From Amphiduros pacificus (Eukaryota > Annelida > Polychaeta > Phyllodocida > Hesionidae), in the NCBI GenBank assembly GCA_949316495.1, contig OX439000.1:13708834-13772833 (forward strand): a DNA stretch of 64,000 nucleotides, read 5' to 3'. Position 1 is the stretch's first letter. Every line of letters begins with the position of its first letter. The position numbers were made by a program, and so were the translations under genes. Shown here piece after piece: positions 1 to 13,559 of this stretch. The notes under the pieces are model-generated. The model made no database searches and had not been told where the DNA came from. It was given only the letters and a program-made list of their open reading frames with translations.

Positions 1-3000
1 TAACAATCCAGTTGAATATGGACACAATGGACGCAAAATAATGGTAGATGAAATTTCACAACTTAAAATCCCTCGAAATGAAATATTTGTGTTTAAAGAA
101 CATCGTTCTTTATTCAAAACCTGTTGTTAGACATCCAAGTGTACCAAGTGATCAATATCAATTAAAACGTGCCGAGTCGAAGGCTACATTTACAGTATCA
201 GGTGAAAATATGAATTACAAAGAAACACTAATCTCATCATATGCTCATTGTATCATATGACAGGTAACAGCATGCACTGCTTTGTTGGGGAGCATAACGT
301 CCACAAAACCATTCTCTCCGACAACAATTATGGCGCGGAACAAAAGAACAAAACATGAGATAATTGCAGCTTCCAAGTAAAAGAATGTTAACAGCACATA
401 CCGTTCCACATATTGTTTGTTGTCTTTGTTTTATCTAAAGAACTTTCAAATGTATTAGTGTGCAGATGTCCTAGGATTACATTATTTTCATGGAGCCCCC
501 GCATCATTCTCCAAATGTACATTTAACATTATTCTTGAATCTAAAAAGGTGAATAGTGGCGAAACAATAGCAGCAAATGAACCTGAACTCTCTTGCAATA
601 TTTTAGGACATGTCTGGTCATATATGACAACTTCAAAAGTAACTTATGTTTTGTGCAATAGAAGACGCATTTTTAAAGTCAGCATTTTGTGTTGAAGGAA
701 TTGGCATCGTGCTTGTTATCCTAACTCGCTTGATATATTTACTGGATCATAACTAAGCCCGGCCAAATCAGTAAGTAGCAAACATTTTGAAATATGGTGC
801 ATGTGTATCAGGAAGTAAGCAGACCGTTTATCAGCCACCGACATCCGGAACAGTGGAGATCACGTGGGTGGAAAATGTCGTCTGCTTTCTGGAAATCTCC
901 CCAAAACAAGAGAAGTTAGCTTAGCCGTACAGAAACTTTCAATCTCGACATGGTTGCTTCATGTCCCAGACCATCTGACCGATATGAGTTTAGACTAGAT
1001 TAAATAACGCATTGTATAGAGGTCAGAGAGGGAATAAAGGTTATCCAGTGAATGCAGCAGGCCGACAAAATAGATTAAAGAACGAAACGAACTTGCATGT
1101 CCTGACATAAAGTACTGCCTTTACTTCAGCAAGTCGGTAGCACCCACGTATATGGCAACTGACATCTCGGGACGCCCTTTTACAACACAAGGATACCAGA
1201 TGCGTGTTGCACAATTAGGAGGCCGTGTAAATGTGTAGGGATAGGGCAGATTACACCCTTCTCATCACACAAATGACTGTGACGCGTTCTCACGTGCCCG
1301 CTTTACCGATGTCACCAACTGACAATTAGCCCACATACTACACCCTGTCAGGGGCTTTATGAGCTTGACACATCAAAACTGACGATTTGTCATCAACAGG
1401 TATATAGGGGGCCACGCGAGGGCTGCTTACATCAAGCACCAATCACTTCCTATCAATCACATTCAGTAAAGAGGATGGTTGATATCTGAATGTTCCACCT
1501 CCCTGTCTTTGCCCTAAGAAGGGCTTCAGACTTCAAAGGCCCGGGAACATCTCACCTGGGCAGGTGTGCTGATTGATGTCAATTGCGTTGTCAGGAAACA
1601 TTCCATCACAGCCCCATCCTGAAACGATTATCTACACAAGTTATGATTCTCGGTGAAAGTTTTATTTATGATATTGATTGTTCCCGCTTGCAAAGAATGG
1701 TTGTCTTTTCACATGGTAAAAGTCTAAGATGCAATCAGCTGTTAGATGCAGTTTTCCATGATCTGCTGTGTTGTCATGGAATACACAGATTGTCAATGGA
1801 AAGAGTTCAAACTAGCGACATTGTGACAATTATTCATACCCAAGAGCGGGAATAAACATATGGCTTGGGTATTTTTGCCTGAAAACCTTGAAAACAAGAG
1901 AACCAAAGCATCAACCCAGGCCTAGATGAAAGACTTCCTGAGAAGAGATTACCAAAGCTAAACACTCACTTTTTAAATCATGTTTTGCAGACAAGCAATG
2001 GTGGCATCATACAAACAGGAAGACATGAACGTTAGTGGTCAATGAAATATTGAGAGGCGAAATAAGACGCCCAAACAAGAGGTCCGCCGAGAGGGATATA
2101 TCGACTAAAATTAAGGATTCCCAAGTTTGTTGTTTTCCACATAATAACACAATGCCATTAGATGAAGTCACGTGGAGTCTCGGACCAGGGATGACATGTA
2201 ATTAAAGGAACAACTTGTCTGGCAAATCTAAGATCCTTCTTCGAATATAATTGCTTTTTGATCAGGAAACCAGAGTGGCCACCCAGCAAGTGACTTGAGC
2301 TTTATTTAGCTCAGCATAATTATGCATTTGATAACATAAACATGGCAAAAAAAAAAAAAATAAAAGAGTCAACATTTTGAAATCACAAGAAAGATAAAGT
2401 TGTTTTATGCGTATAACTACAGTTTATTGTTACAACAATATCTTGTCAATATTACGGGAATTTATCATTCTTGGGAAAGTTATCTTTAATATGATAGACC
2501 CAGCCAGACTATCAACAAATCATTGTGAATGAGAGGCGCGATTTATTTGCATTTCACTCCATAGAATGCTGTTTGATTTCATGGATGTGTGATCACATAA
2601 TGTCACACCCAAATGTTTAATCATAATTGAAATATATCACAAATGATGCATATATAACATCAAAGGCAGATTTTCTGGGATTCAGATGATGCCCAACTGA
2701 CGGTGTGATCAAAGCTAAATATAGATATTTTATACTTTTTAATACCTGAACTTGATTAACTCATATGTTTCAAGGACACATAAATTTCTCAATAAGTGCA
2801 CGATTATATGGAAACTCATATTAGTGCGTCAGATCCAAGTATTGATATTATGATCTGTAGGACATAGGTGTATAGCGAAAATCTAACACTACAAGACAAA
2901 TACAACACAGCAATGCATTGCAAATAAAAAAGATCTATTCTCAGGCTTTATAAACCATTTATAGCCAATCATGCATGTGAATAGATTATTTGCACAATAC

Positions 3001-5148
3001 TTATCAGGCCAAATACAAATAATGATTTTTAAAATCTCACTGTTTTTTCAACGGAGTTAATCACCTTTGTTAATCTATTGTTATAGCAGATAAAACATGT
3101 TGAGGATTAAATACAAAAATATCTACCAACGGATATTGCTGATTAGGCTACAGTAATAGCAAAAAATACTCATGGAACCTATTACATTTTCTTTGACGTC
3201 AAACGTTTTAACACCAAAATGTGGTCAAATTTAATGCTGTGATCTTACTGTTGGAAAACAACTCCTTAATCATAATTGGCAAAAAGACATTATGGTGAAA
3301 ATCGCAATAATGATTGAGTGGTAAAGGTCAGCATTAGGTATCAGTGAGGATGAAGGTGTGATGGGGGTCAGACTCTTTAATTAGCCAGAATATTATTGTG
3401 ATTAATTTGAGGCAGGGCACATGAGTTTTAATGGAGCTACAACTCATTTTTTTAATATCGCTTTTATAATGAAGACTAAATAATTGTTTAATCGTCTACA
3501 CATATCTTCTAGAATTATAAATGACTATAATTATTTGATGGATGGAGTTCCTATCAAACATTTAAACTCACATGGCATGGCATATAAATATACTTCAAAG
3601 TTGCTTATCAACTTAACTTTATAACTTAAGGGCATATTGTTGAATGTGTTGAGATCTGTAAATCCAATTTTAAGTATGATTGCCATCAATCATCTAATCT
3701 AATCATTCAATATTATTTTCAAATCAATTCCTTTGAAAATATGTTCAAGTGAATTTGACACAGGGCGTATTTCATTAGTCAGAATATGAATTACCACACT
3801 GAGTGATCATGTCTGCAGAATAATAACCAGTTAATCACATGGTCCTCACACACCTTAAGTTCATTTTTATCAAATTTTGAACCTTGATATATCTCCTTTT
3901 TTTCGATTACCTACCACGCTTCTCACTTTTATCTAAATCCCGAGTTAGAACTATACCTTATTTTGTCCGGTAATATCACCATCTATTTATGATCGGATAG
4001 AGGAGGACTGGCAATGTTGACAAATAGAAATTATTACAATGGAGTCAAATGATGCAATACATTGATGTAATCCAAATTCTATATAAGATTTATAGCTATA
4101 AATGGCTCTAAATATAGTTGCAGGCATACACGAGTTTCCCTCCGTTGCGGGTCTTACATACGTAACAATCATTTCAACATCGGCTTTCATATTGGTCAAA
4201 CAAAGACGTTTACGGCACCGGAAGCGCTTCCATTGGCGGCATCAGAACTGCCTTTTAGCCTCTGCTCTCAGTGCTTTTACATTAACTGGAGGAAATGTGT
4301 TCTCATTTAGGTGAGCATGTAAAAGGAACACCAAATAAAATCAGACAGAGAAAACACAAACGGCGTTTCTAAATGCAGACTTGTAGTAATAATTAAGCTT
4401 GCCTGATAATGAAAAATAGAGATCTAATGATGAGAGGTTCTATCTCCAGGCGGGGCAGCTGGTACGCTGAGCATTTGCACATTGCTCAAAGTAACCATAG
4501 CCTTAACTGATCGGCATCTTCATAGCGCCACAAATCAACAACATTGGCCAAATGTTCCTTCTTCAAATGAAACTACCAAGGAACCGGTGGTGCATAACTT
4601 ATTTGTTTTCCTGTCTTTATAGACGTCTTGGTTTCATTTATATCGAGAAAATTGATAGTGACATTCCCATGCGTTTTGTCAGTGCCAAAATATTATACAA
4701 TTTGGAAACTGACCCATAAAAAATATTATTCATTTGAAGATAAAATTGTTCCAATCATTTTGAATAAAAGTAGATTGTTGGCGGTGAGTTTGATGTAGAA
4801 ATTGCTGAGAGGCGGGAAGAGTAAAGACCCATCTCATAACATTGATCAGCAGTCGTCCAAGAATCGATCATCTGACAAAACACCTGTATTGTGATGTTTA
4901 TAACCGTCATAAGCACATCAGAAGTGAAGGAAGTTAGCAGAGAAAACATGCCCCTGGCTGGGAAAACATACCCACTTAATACTATAGAGTGAACACAATC
5001 TGCCAGACGCTCCCCTAAGTCCACATGGACTGCTAATTTTGATATTGAGATATCATGTGACACATATCTATTTCGGGTAATATAGGGTATGAATATAATT
5101 AGACAACTGGACGTTTCACACAATGAATTTAATCAAGTTTAGAAGATG
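1..5148. other. AT-rich stretch without a supported gene
   Basis: No open frame here has convincing coding character; the longest (90 codons at 1583-1855) begins at a TTG codon and has no recognisable family. A CpG-richer islet at about 1120-1460 contains a TATATA at about 1402. The stretch 3290-3480 is rich in TAATT-type homeodomain cores and could be a conserved non-coding element. Both are impressions from composition only. A short poly-A run sits at about 2347. Confidence 0.5.
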
Positions 5149-5186
5149 TATCTAAAATGGAGAAATAATTTTCTCCATTTTAGATA
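5149..5186. repeat. perfect 17-bp inverted repeat (hairpin) at edge of the 60-bp array
   Basis: Positions 5149-5165 and 5170-5186 are exact reverse complements separated by the 4-base loop TAAT. The right arm runs into the first unit of the 60-bp minisatellite, replacing the usual CACAGATAGATA junction by TTTAGATAGATA. The position suggests that the array boundary formed by fold-back copying or a rearrangement, which is inference. Confidence 0.85.
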
Positions 5187-6106
5187 GATACCTTTGGTGG
5201 GGTACTCTGGGCAAGCTTAGGGGATTGGGGTGGGACGTCACAGATAGATACCCTTGGTGGGGAACTCTGGGCAAGCTTAGGGGATTGGGGTGGGACGTCA
5301 CAGATTGATACCTTTGGTGGGGTACTTTGGGCAAGCTTAGGGGATTGGGGTGGGACGTCATAGATAGATACATTTGGTGGGGTACTCTGGGCAAGCTTAG
5401 GGGATTGGAGTGGGACGTCACAGATAGATACCTTTGGATGGGTACTCTGGGCAAGCTTAGGGGATTGGGGTGGGACGTCACAGATAGATACCTTTGGTGG
5501 GGTACTCTGGGCAAGCTAAGGGGATTGGAGTGGGACGTCACAGAGAGATACCTTTGGTGGGGTACTTTGGGCAAGCTTAGGGGATTGGGGTGGGACGTCA
5601 TAGATAGATACATTTGGTGGGGTTCTCTGGGCAAGCTTAGGGGATTGGGGTGGGACGTAACAGATAGATACCTTTGGTGGGGCACTCTGGGCAAGCTTAG
5701 TGGATTGGAGTGGGACGTCACAGATAGATACCTTTGGTGGGGTACTCTAGGCAAGCTTAGGGGATTGGAGTGGGACGTCACAGATAGATACCTTTGGTGG
5801 GGTACTCTGGGCAAGCTTTGGGGATTGGAGTGGGACGTCACAGATAGATACCTTTGGATGGGTACTCTGGGCAAGCTTAGGGGATTGGGGTGGGACGTCA
5901 CAGATAGATACCTTTGGTGGGGCACTCTGGGCAAGCTTAGGGGATTGGGGTGGGACGTCACAGATAGATACCTTTGGTGGGGTACTCTGGGCAAGCTTAG
6001 GGGATTGGGGTGGGACGTCACAGAGAGATACCTTTGGTGGGGAACTCTGGGCAAACTTAGGGGATTGGGGTGGGACGTCACAGATAGATACCCTTGGTGG
6101 GGCACC
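5183..6106. repeat. 60-bp minisatellite, about 15.4 copies
   Basis: The unit is exactly 60 bp and begins near GATAGATACCTTTGGTGGGG. Copies differ by scattered substitutions, for example GGGG/GGAG in the middle and CCTTTGG/CATTTGG at the start, and no copy shows a length change. Because 60 is divisible by three and the unit lacks stops in one frame on each strand, long open frames run through it on both strands: 264 codons (+) and 347 codons (-), each repeating a 20-residue motif. Both begin at TTG rather than ATG, and the changes do not favour either frame, so I treat them as by-products. Confidence 0.95.
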
Positions 6107-8470
6107 AAACCATTAGTGTGACGTGCACTCAGAAAACAATACACATGTTTATAAAATGATAATAGATCAGTGTTTATCTGATATGGTAACTGCAATGAGG
6201 ACTTTAAACTGTCCTTTATATGGTATAGAATTTTCTGTAGTCCCTCTGGTGCTATAACAGGTGGTGATAAATTGTGTTCTAAAATATCTGATAATTTGTG
6301 ATTCCATATTGACTTGTTATTATCAGTTAAAGAACATTGTTCTTCACAGTGTACATGACTTGTTATTATCAGATAAAGAACATTGTCCTTCAGTTGTTTT
6401 GATGATCACACCACATGAACTGTTATGAAATATGGGTATACAAGATGGTAACACAAGTACTGGAGTTCACTATATGATTACATTAAAATAATGATTTATT
6501 ATAAAGTTATAGTTAAAAATATACTATAACAATCCGCCAGTATGACAGATAGTAAGAAATGAAGCATAAACCTCAAGACAAATGTTTCCAGTCAAAATAA
6601 AATAGGAATCTTTAAACAAAAGTAACATTTTAATTGCCTCCCATTAACGACATCTGGTAACTCTTCTTTCAGGAAGTTGAATCACCAAGCTTGACCCCTT
6701 TTTCAAAACAAGCTTGGCATATCATTCATAAACATTTTGTCATTTACAATCTGCATTTTAATTAACGTTTGTCAAGAAATATGCAAAATATAGATTACAG
6801 TAAGATTTTTGTAATCTCATGCACTAATTGAATTAGCTTTGCACACATATAAAGTATCAGAAGAAGACCTATGAATGGAGCATCAAATATACCCTTCTGG
6901 CCTCTGTGTAACAGAAGCTGCATCACCGATGGCTTTCATTACAGCTAACTACCAGTGACCCTTTAAATCTGTTTATTTCAGGTATCATCATTGTCGCAAA
7001 TATTTTCAAAATTAGTGCACTTGTCAAATAATATTCAGGACTGTGTAAACAAATCTTCACTTCCTTATTGGCAATCTGCACACATATATTCTTGAAAAAG
7101 TATCAGTTAATATCATTAAAAGTAAGTGGCCTTGGCATTCTCGATATGGAATTACGTGTCGGGTTTATGAAATGCAACTTTCGGCCATCTTGGTTTCTGC
7201 GCTTTCACAGCTTCCGTAGAGCTGATATAAATGATTTAGACCGTAACTAAAGGGTGAAATTGCTTCAACGCTATCCTACTCAATGTTCTAACCCCTCCAC
7301 GTTGGTTCCATAATACAAAAGACTTTCCTCTCAACGTTTGGTATTTTCTCTTAAGGGAATAACACGTCATGGATTTGTTTTCATTATCTCGTGTTCAGTC
7401 CTTACGGACATTATGCACCAAAGTGAGTACGTTTGTCAGGTGATGAAACTCTAATGTTTCCCAAAGCAATCATTAAACATAATCAATTTGGCAAGTTATC
7501 AGTGCAATGGACAGTGGCATAGGTGTACACTAAATCATTAGAATTTTTATACGATAAACCATTAATGATTTAGTACAAAACAATGAGAAAGGATCTACCA
7601 GCCTTGTTTATGAAACCTTCTATGTTCAGTGAAGGTTCAATGGATTTCTAATAATTATTGTCTTTACCCACGCAACATTCCGTTGCTGTTTCTAAAGATG
7701 TACGGCTATTATATATTTGTGTTTGTTTGGTATAATACTTACAAAGACACAAATATATAATTTAAATAATAATAATTCAATATATGAAAGGTCTTTGGGT
7801 TAATCAGTACTGGAATGCTAGTAGTGGGAGGGTGGTCACGTGATTATCAGCAACTGTCAGTGTATAATGAATACTATAAACATATCTAATTAATCTAGAA
7901 ATTCTCAGCTTAAATGTAAAAAATATGTATCCACACTCAACAATAGAATTAAAAAAAACAACATATCAGTGAGGCAATCAAGATGAGATATCTTGGATTT
8001 GTCCTATTGTGGTCTTCAATATGCTCTGTGTCTTCCAGATCTAGGAATTTCAAAACTTTATGACAGGTGAAGTTTCGATTAGCGATTAGGAAATAAAGAT
8101 ATTGAAAAGTTTGAGAACTCTGATGTGCATATTGAAGCTGACACCAGACGTATGGATCACAGAATTACTTATCCATCCCAACAAATCTGATAAAAAATTG
8201 ATAAAAATTCCACGTCATAGCATAATTAACAATTTACATGTACATGCATACAGAAAAATTTTCAACAGTTTTTAAAGGTGTTCTAAATGAGCCTACAAAA
8301 GAAAACTTCCAGTGAGATAATTTCAAGTGGTGTTAAAACCTACTGGCAATGTTTTTCAACTTGATGCTTCATTGGCTTTATCACATCACAAATCATCACA
8401 TGATTGACGTACATGTATAGTAAGTACATTAAAACGACCAGATCCAAATATTCGCCTTATGGTCGACTAG
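6107..8470. other. AT-rich stretch without a supported gene
   Basis: No coding signal is seen. A short imperfect direct repeat containing ACTTGTTATTATCAG recurs at about 6313 and 6357. A small inverted pair around AAGCTTG lies at about 6686-6720. Open frames of 60-70 codons look random. Confidence 0.5.
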
Positions 8471-8534
8471 GAGTACTATGTGAGTACTATGTGAGTACTA
8501 TGTGAGTACTATGTGAGTACTATTTGAGTACTAT
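8471..8534. repeat. 11-bp tandem repeat, about 6 copies
   Basis: The unit GAGTACTATGT is repeated head to tail. The last units are degraded (TTTGAGTACTAT). The unit contains the AGTACT palindrome. Confidence 0.9.
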
Positions 8535-9180
8535 CCTTGTGATTACACATTAATGCTCAAACACCAACATCTGACTGTTAAAAACCTGGTACACACAAAT
8601 TACGTTTTCGAAACAGTTTCCCCTCCAATTACTTTTTATCATGAAAAAAATACTAACATATAAACGTCATCTCTTGGTGTCATAATGATGCACAATATGG
8701 ATATAAACACTTCTAAATGCAGTAATAAAGTTTGCTGAAGAACTGAACACCCACCTTCCATGATCATCCTGAAGTTTTTGTATTTAGCAAATGGAACATA
8801 GATTGTTTGTAGTTTATTTTCTCTAATTAAAGTATCTGATATAGTAAACGGGTATATTTAAATACTCACAAAATATTCAAAGTCGACAGATGTTTTTTCA
8901 GTCTTGACAGAATAAAATACATAGAATGTGTTTTTATGAGCCATCTGCGTCCGTTAGAGTCTGTGTGAGGTTGGGTGTTGCATCATTATTATCCGAAAAT
9001 GGCCGCCACAATGGCCGGTTCAAAATGACCAGTTCCTGGAAGGTATTGATCGCCGAGAAAGAGAGTTTAATATGTATTCAATATGAATATCTTGTCAGTT
9101 GTTAAACATATACAAATGATTATTGGTGTTATGAGAATGCGCGACATTATAGCCTGTTGCATGCTGGTAATTCATAAGAT

Positions 9181-9252
9181 AAACCAAATCTAGATATTAC
9201 CAGTTACATTTCTCAAAAACCAAATCTAGATATTACCAGTTACATTTCTCAA
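9181..9252. repeat. 36-bp tandem duplication
   Basis: Positions 9181-9216 are repeated exactly at 9217-9252, starting AAACCAAATCTAGATATTAC. Two exact copies suggest a recent local duplication. Confidence 0.9.
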
Positions 9253-9365
9253 AATGAGATGAGACCAGCTAGTACATTGGTTAGCTACTAATAGGCTATG
9301 CCCGGAAAAAAAGAACACAACTAATGCATCATCATAGAAATCCCCGAGAGGGTAACCCCCAAGAG

Positions 9366-9705
9366 CAGAAGGCGGCGGGGGCCACGGGCCGTGGCGCAGT
9401 TGGTTAGAGCGCCAGCTTATTAGCACCAGTTCCTCTGTGGTGATCCAAAGGTCGTGGGTTTGAATCCCAGCCATGCCGGGATTGAACTCATGGTACAATT
9501 TCCCACATGAGCTAAGGCACGTGCCTGAAGGGTAAACCCGCTGTCCTTGTAAATCTGTGACCGGGTGGGTTGTCATGTCAAGGACCTGCGACATGACAAT
9601 TCAGTGAGGCAGCACTATATCTGCTACAAGTAGGTCTCATCACGAAATGACTGAAATAATGTTGAATGTAAAACCCCAAACAAACAAACAAACAGAAGGC
9701 GGCGG
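9366..9705 (+). mobile_element. tRNA-derived SINE, intact, with 13-bp target duplication
   Basis: The element body is 9379-9692. The tRNA-like head has an A-box-like stretch (GTGGCGCAGTTGG, 9391-9403) and a B-box (GGTTTGAATCC, near 9457). A body of about 190 bp follows, and the element ends in a (CAAA)n tail. The 13-bp duplication CAGAAGGCGGCGG occurs exactly at 9366-9378 and 9693-9705, marking a real LINE-mediated insertion of fairly recent age. Four other copies lie in this window (28879, 46713, 49626, 59884). The 122-codon minus-strand frame across it is not a gene. Confidence 0.93.
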
Positions 9706-9736
9706 ACTACACCTTAAGAACAATCTCTCTGTATCT

Positions 9737-9759
9737 TATACATATATACATATATACAT

Positions 9760-9794
<35 letters not shown>

Positions 9795-9811
9795 TATATA
9801 TATATATATAT
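9737..9811. repeat. CATA/TA microsatellite
   Basis: CATATA units grade into pure TA dinucleotides. It starts about 30 bp after the target duplication of the SINE. Confidence 0.95.
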
Positions 9812-12342
9812 TTCTATATTTTGATGTTGAAGGTGAAACACGTGGTAAGAAAGATCAAATAAAGTGGTTCGAGAAAGATTAAACGAAAGATCTCACTCTC
9901 CAGATTGCATAATTATTTTGCTCTTTATTACCTTACATAGCTTTTGTGTAACGCAAAGAAAATAAGACATGATCTAACAATGCAGACGTTTTCAATATCA
10001 AAACCTAAATATAGCACTAAACTTGGTCAACTGGTTGTCAGGCAGAAAAGGTCCAGCTACGCCAGACAGACACACTACTACATAAAACAACTTAGAATGT
10101 CAGATGCCACAAATATTACTTCTCATCTTATTGGAGTTTTGGTAGTTCACGGGCATGTCTGTGGCCCTCCTTGGGTTCCACGGACTGGCATTTAAGATGC
10201 TTTGGCGGTTCATTATTATTAGGCAAGAGTGATAGTGGAGTGATCCCTTCTGTGTTTAAACCATAAAAGAGTCTCTATTGACCAGGTTTTACATGAGTCC
10301 TTGTTATCTCAGCAAGTAAGAGGTCTGTGGCACCCAGAGTCATTCCAGTAATGGCTCTGATTGGAAAGGGAAATATTTAACTTCCCTTTGTCACTTAGGC
10401 TTAACCCTTCGAATGCAATCAGGTTTGCTTCGAATACATCAGCTTCCAATCACAAATGACTGCAAAATAAATGTCAATGTGACCATATTTGTTGACTGTC
10501 AGTGACTGTCAGATATTTCTGTTGGGAAATATTTATTGTTGTCTTCTGATTAATCCCATTATTGCTGACAGTCACATTTTAAATATCTTTAAACATTGTA
10601 TCAATGGGTCTATTTGGTGACCTTTAAATCCATTGATGCAATTTTTCACCATTTAAAATTCTATTTTGAAACATTTGTGTTTTAAAATACACTTGAAAAT
10701 GACGCCGATGCTTATATGTGGTTGATGCTAAAAAATAACATCAATATTTAATAGAAAGATAATTATGAATTGTACAAGGGTGTGTTTGTATTTCGGAAAA
10801 AGTGCTCTTAATCTATATTTCGGTGATTTACAGAATAATACAGAATAATACCTCTTTTTTATTGAACAAAATGAACTAACTGTAAATTTGAAGATCTGGA
10901 ACTGCTTATCTTTCTTAAGGCTGCTGAAAAGAAACATGCCAGCCAAACTAGGACATACATTTTAAAAGTTAAAACTTCAAACATCAAATGAGTTTATAAC
11001 TTAGTCATATAACGATTATTTAGAAAAAGTATTTTTATAATTTAGTTACATGACGATTATCTTGAAAATGTTTTTTTCATGATCGTTAAAAGCACACCAA
11101 TATTGAAAAAAATCTACGTCTTTATGTCGCTGTAATTGAATAGCAATATTTTAAAATGTCAATTCTATAGTTGAGTTAGAAGCATTGGCTATATCCAAAT
11201 ATAATGACGTGTTATTTCCTTATATAACAAACATCAAGGTATGGAAGCAGGATGGGAGATTGAAAAGTTGAATGGGGCATTCGCCACTTTTGTGTTATCG
11301 GCAATATCATTTGTGAAAGCGATAGCCAGATTGTGAGAGCACTTAAAACATGGTGGCTGCCAAAATATGACACGTATTGACTAAAATATAGCAATATCTC
11401 TATCAACCTTATAGCGTTAAAAGTTAGAATACAATTTACAAATGATTAAGACTGTGAAAAGAAACAGATGATCACATTAGATGGAAATCGACGTAAGTAA
11501 TTATATTTTAAGGATCAATGCCATATGTAACTACATGTATATCATTTATACAGACAGCACTTGCTAAATGTATTGTTGCATGATGTTACAATATGAATCG
11601 GGTTAAAAGAGCCAAGATGTGCTTTGTCAGTTTAAAATTATCTCACGGTAAACCTTTTATAGGGTGATTGAGAACACATTTAAAGTTGATGGAAAAATTG
11701 GTAAACTCCTTAAGATTAACATTTTTTCCAATTAAATGTTCAAATAAACCAGCATACCTTTTTACCACCATTTTAGTATTCCCTGGTTTACTGTAAACAG
11801 CCCAAGGGGAATGGCTTCTGAACTACATGTACTGTCGCAATACTATTGCTTAAATGGACACTTTTTTTCTGGGTTAGTAATAATACCTTGATAATACCTT
11901 TTCAACGTCTACGAATTTCGCAACTCTGCTGTTAATATTGAAATGTTGTGCAATGTTAAAATGACTGGAAAATCGTTTCAACCACAGGCACTACCTCAAA
12001 TGTCAGGGTATCTGCAGGTCGCGCTTGGCATTTGGGAGTTGGCATCAGTGGAGCATAATGCTGATGAAAAATTAGTACCCTAAAAGCACAGCTCAAGGAG
12101 GAGTTTATTTCCAGTTGGATAATTCCTGTCATGAAAGTATGAGGTAATGCTACAAATAACCATATGTATCTAGCCTCACAACCTCCAAACCTTGCTCACT
12201 GATTACTCATAATACTCAACACTGTGCGTAACTATCAACACTGATGTTTGTCACTGGTAACAGTCAATCACAACACCCTTCTCACTATGGCTATAAAACT
12301 ATGCCAAGATGTTTACATAACTCCCGTGTCAAGATATTTATA
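9812..12342. other. AT-rich stretch without a supported gene
   Basis: No gene or RNA is recognised. Frames such as 9944-10195 (+) and 10728-10946 (-) have no family resemblance and no splice context. The stretch 10020-10400 is slightly less AT-rich than its surroundings. Confidence 0.45.
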
Positions 12343-12805
12343 CCTCGTCCATGCCACCGTGACTATGCCACTCCCATGTCACATGACTATACCACTCCAA
12401 TGTCACATGACTATACCACTGCCTTGCTACTGACTACACCACTCCCATGTCACATGACTACACCACTCCCATGTCACATGACTATACGACTCTCATGCCA
12501 CCGTGACTACACCACTCCCATGTCACATGACTATACCACTCTCATGCCACCGTGACTACACCTCATGCCTCATGCCACCCCATGCCACCATTCTCAAAGC
12601 CACCATGACTACACCAGTCTCATACCACCATGACTACACCAGTCTCATACCACCATGACTACACCAGTCTCATACCACCATGACTACACCAGTCTCATAC
12701 AACCATGACTATGTCACTCTCATGCCACCATGACTATGTCACTCCCTTACCATCATGACTATGTCACTTTCATGCCACCATGACTATGTCACTTTCATAC
12801 CAAAT
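12343..12805. repeat. degenerate ~25-bp minisatellite
   Basis: The clearest part (12600-12700) repeats CATACCACCATGACTACACC plus AGTCT with a 25-bp period. Flanking units vary between 20 and 27 bp with CATGTCACATGACTATACCA-type sequence. Open frames through it simply echo the repeat (…HDYTTPMS…). Confidence 0.9.
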
Positions 12806-12814
12806 GTCCGTGTT

Positions 12815-13300
12815 CAAAAAGAGTCACATGCTTCATAAGATGGAATTGTCCTTGGCGTGAGAAGTCATATGTTTGACAAGATAGAACTCTCCTGTAGAAA
12901 GAAGGTCAAATGCTTTACAAGGTGGAACTGCCCTTGATGTGAGAGGTCATATGTTTGATAAGATGGAACTGCCCTTGGTGTGAGAGGTCATATGTTTGAT
13001 AAGATAAAATTCTCCTTGGTGTGAGAGGTCATATGTTTGATAGTATAGAATTCTCCTTGGTGTGAGAGGTCATATGTTTGATAGTATAGAATTGTCCTTG
13101 GTGTGAGAAATCATATGTTTAATAAGGTGGAACTGCCCTTGGTGTGAGAGGTCATATGTTTGATAAGATAGAATTCTCCTTGGTGTGAGAGGTCATATTA
13201 TGTTTGATAAGACCAAATTGTTCTTGGTGTGAGAGGTCATATGTTTGACAAGATGGAACTGTACTTGGTGTGAGAGGTCATATGATGACATTGTCCTAAC
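12815..13300. repeat. degenerate 41-bp minisatellite, about 11-12 copies
   Basis: Successive units share TGTGAGAGGTCATATGTTTG, then ATAAGAT and a variable GGAACTGCCCTTGG or AGAATTCTCCTTGG end. The period is 41 bp with small indels. It directly follows the 25-bp array but is unrelated to it in sequence. Confidence 0.9.
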
Positions 13301-13559
13301 AGAAAGAGATCATTATATATGACTAAATCGAATCAATAAACCTGAGCCATGCCTTGGAAATGAATACCAACTGTGTGGGAGGTTTGAGCAATATAGGGGC
13401 AGTCAGTGTTTGGGTGGGGCGGTACGCCACACATAGGGTATTGTGGTCTTGTGTGTATGGCACACAGATGTCAGACACAGAGCCACAGGCATGTGAATAG
13501 ACATCTTTACTTCGACAAACAGTGAGGTGTGGTGATGAGGCATCACACATCGTTTTGAC

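Noticed and set aside
1583-1855. 90-codon frame (+)
   Set aside because: Starts at TTG, shows no domain or splice signals, and its length is expected by chance.
4102-4311. 70-codon ATG frame (+) ending at a donor-like TTTAG|GTGAGC
   Set aside because: Weak start context, an equally long opposite-strand frame, and no partner exon found; kept only as a remote first-exon possibility.
5152-6195. 347-codon (-) and 264-codon (+) frames as repeat proteins
   Set aside because: Both start at TTG, both coincide with a 60-bp minisatellite, and both strands are equally open; the period being a multiple of three explains them.
9384-9470. Functional tRNA gene
   Set aside because: It is the head of a SINE with body, tail and target duplication, repeated elsewhere in the window.
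12244-12555. 103-codon frame with HDYTTPMS-type repeats
   Set aside because: It lies mostly inside the 25-bp minisatellite.
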